Source: CAYJXJ01 sp964374095
GTDB taxonomy: Bacteria; Elusimicrobiota; Elusimicrobia; UBA1565; UBA9628
DNA length: 6,782 nt
Assembly (NCBI GenBank): GCA_964374095.1
Contig: CAYJXJ010000224.1
Coordinates: forward strand, 1-6,782
Direction: 5' to 3'
Below the pieces are notes generated by a model. The model made no database searches, was not told the DNA's origin, and saw only the letters and a list, made by a program, of their open reading frames with translations. The translations under genes were made by a program, and so were the position numbers. This document shows, piece by piece, positions 5,755 to 6,782 of this stretch (position 1 is the stretch's first letter; every line of letters starts with the position of its first letter).

Positions 5755-6782
5755 ACTCGGGTCCCCAGAGCGCGGGCCGCCAGGGCCAGACCCTGGTCGT
5801 GGCCATCCTGCTGGCCGCGGTGGCCCTCATCCTGGTCCCGCTCCTGGTCATGCGCGTCCAGAACGAGGCCAAGTGGACCCTCAAGCAGGCCCGGTCCGGC
5901 ACGGCCTATCATCTCGCCGAGGCCGGCCAGGACCGGGCGGTCTTTCTGCTGGTCCAATCCACGTCCCATTGGGCGGCCGCGATCGCGGGCACTCCCATCG
6001 CGGGTTATGACGGGGGCACGCAGTATTCGGATGTAGCCGGCGGCCTCTACACCGTCAAGATCAGCTCGGGGCCGTTGGCCTACCAGGCGACCGTCCTCAC
6101 CAAGGGACGCGACTTGAGCACCAAGGAGGCGCGGACCGTCAAGGCGATCTACTCCGGCGCGGCCCTTCTGAGCGGCTGGATCTCAAGGGGCAGCGTTGAT
6201 TACCAGAGCAGCTTCACGGTCTTCTGGGGCCAGGTTACTTCCTATACCAGCATCATCCAGCCGGCCTCGCCGCCCTATCATCCCCTCAAGGTCTCCAAGG
6301 GCGCCGTCACTCCCTGGGACTCCAGCGCCGCTCCCCCGAATACCGACTCCAGCAAGAACTACAGCGCCTACGACGCCTCGCTGACCGACCCGCCCGTGCC
6401 CGACTTCGCGTATTACCGGACCAAAGCCAAGGCCACCACCGCGCCCAACCCGGCCCTGGTCGGGGGCGGCTCCAACGGCGGCCAGAGCGCGACGTGGCTC
6501 GGGACCGGCTATTTCGACGGGACCGGGGAGGCGAAGTTCAAAAACTACATATTCAACTGTTCAACCTGCGTGTTCTTTTTCGAGAACGGAAAGGCCAGGA
6601 ACGAAGGCACGGGTTACTTGCGCCTGGAAGCCTGGCTCGTCATCGCTCCGAACATGGGCATCCACATCCATGCGACCGGCGCAAACCCCTACGTCCTGAG
6701 CGTCCCCACCGCCACCTGGAAGCAGTACACGGCCGGGACCAAGGTCAATCCAAACACCCCGGACGGCACGGCGCTCGCCGAG
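5751..6782 (+). CDS. PilX/GspK-like minor pseudopilin, C-terminus cut by the window edge
   Basis: The start ATG overlaps the preceding stop in an ATGA, and the frame runs to the last base, giving 344 residues without a stop. The N-terminus MNSGPQSAGRQG is followed by the hydrophobic helix QTLVVAILLAAVALILVPLLV. If processing occurs after Gly12, position +5 is Val, not Glu, as is typical of GspK and pseudomonad PilX subunits, which sit at the pseudopilus tip. The motif AYHLAEAGQDRA (52-63) is the characteristic AEAG segment of PilX-type proteins. The globular part (about 90-344) is mostly beta sequence with many Gly, Ser, Thr and aromatic residues. It contains a CSTC pair (Cys270, Cys273) that may form a disulphide outside the cell. 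At 344 residues and incomplete it is already longer than most PilX proteins and similar to or longer than GspK. The stop and any further operon genes lie beyond the window. Confidence 0.85.
   Translation, partial: MNSGPQSAGRQGQTLVVAILLAAVALILVPLLVMRVQNEAKWTLKQARSGTAYHLAEAGQDRAVFLLVQSTSHWAAAIAGTPIAGYDGGTQYSDVAGGLYTVKISSGPLAYQATVLTKGRDLSTKEARTVKAIYSGAALLSGWISRGSVDYQSSFTVFWGQVTSYTSIIQPASPPYHPLKVSKGAVTPWDSSAAPPNTDSSKNYSAYDASLTDPPVPDFAYYRTKAKATTAPNPALVGGGSNGGQSATWLGTGYFDGTGEAKFKNYIFNCSTCVFFFENGKARNEGTGYLRLEAWLVIAPNMGIHIHATGANPYVLSVPTATWKQYTAGTKVNPNTPDGTALAE

Overview
The window is GC-rich bacterial DNA with dense coding. It contains a divergent two-component system, a run of overlapping genes for type IV pilin-like (pseudopilin) proteins, and the start of an unrelated secreted protein at the left edge. 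No RNA gene, insertion sequence or CRISPR array is visible. The lineage cannot be fixed from sequence alone. Modular, very large prepilin-type proteins in a high-GC genome would fit under-cultured phyla such as Elusimicrobiota or Omnitrophota, but this is a weak inference.

Left part (1-1219, minus strand). A short-signal-peptide protein runs off the left edge (275 to 1). A 212-base gap containing a marked inverted repeat (390-418) separates it from an OmpR/PhoB-type response regulator (1189 to 488), which starts with TTG.

Middle (1220-2529). A 399-residue membrane histidine kinase is transcribed away from the regulator. Only 30 bases separate the two start codons, and they hold one nearly palindromic A/T core with a perfect TATAAT on the plus strand. 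The kinase has about six membrane segments and no extracellular sensor domain, the layout of PilS/RegB-type kinases, but its neighbour is an OmpR-type regulator and not the NtrC-type PilR. A 110-base gap with several inverted repeats follows.

Right part (2530-6782, plus strand). Four genes overlap end to start: a 50-residue single-span membrane peptide; an 862-residue PilV/GspI-like prepilin whose C-terminal part is a chain of carboxypeptidase-regulatory-like beta-sandwich modules with a lamin-tail domain set into one of them; a 168-residue PilW/GspJ-like pseudopilin; and a PilX/GspK-like pseudopilin, without the usual Glu at +5, that is cut by the window end. The order I-J-K matches the minor-pseudopilin tip complex of type II secretion and type IV pili.

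Working model: the last three genes make a pilus or pseudopilus tip whose first subunit carries a long adhesin-like or cargo-binding stalk. The neighbouring kinase and regulator may control it. That control link rests on proximity only.
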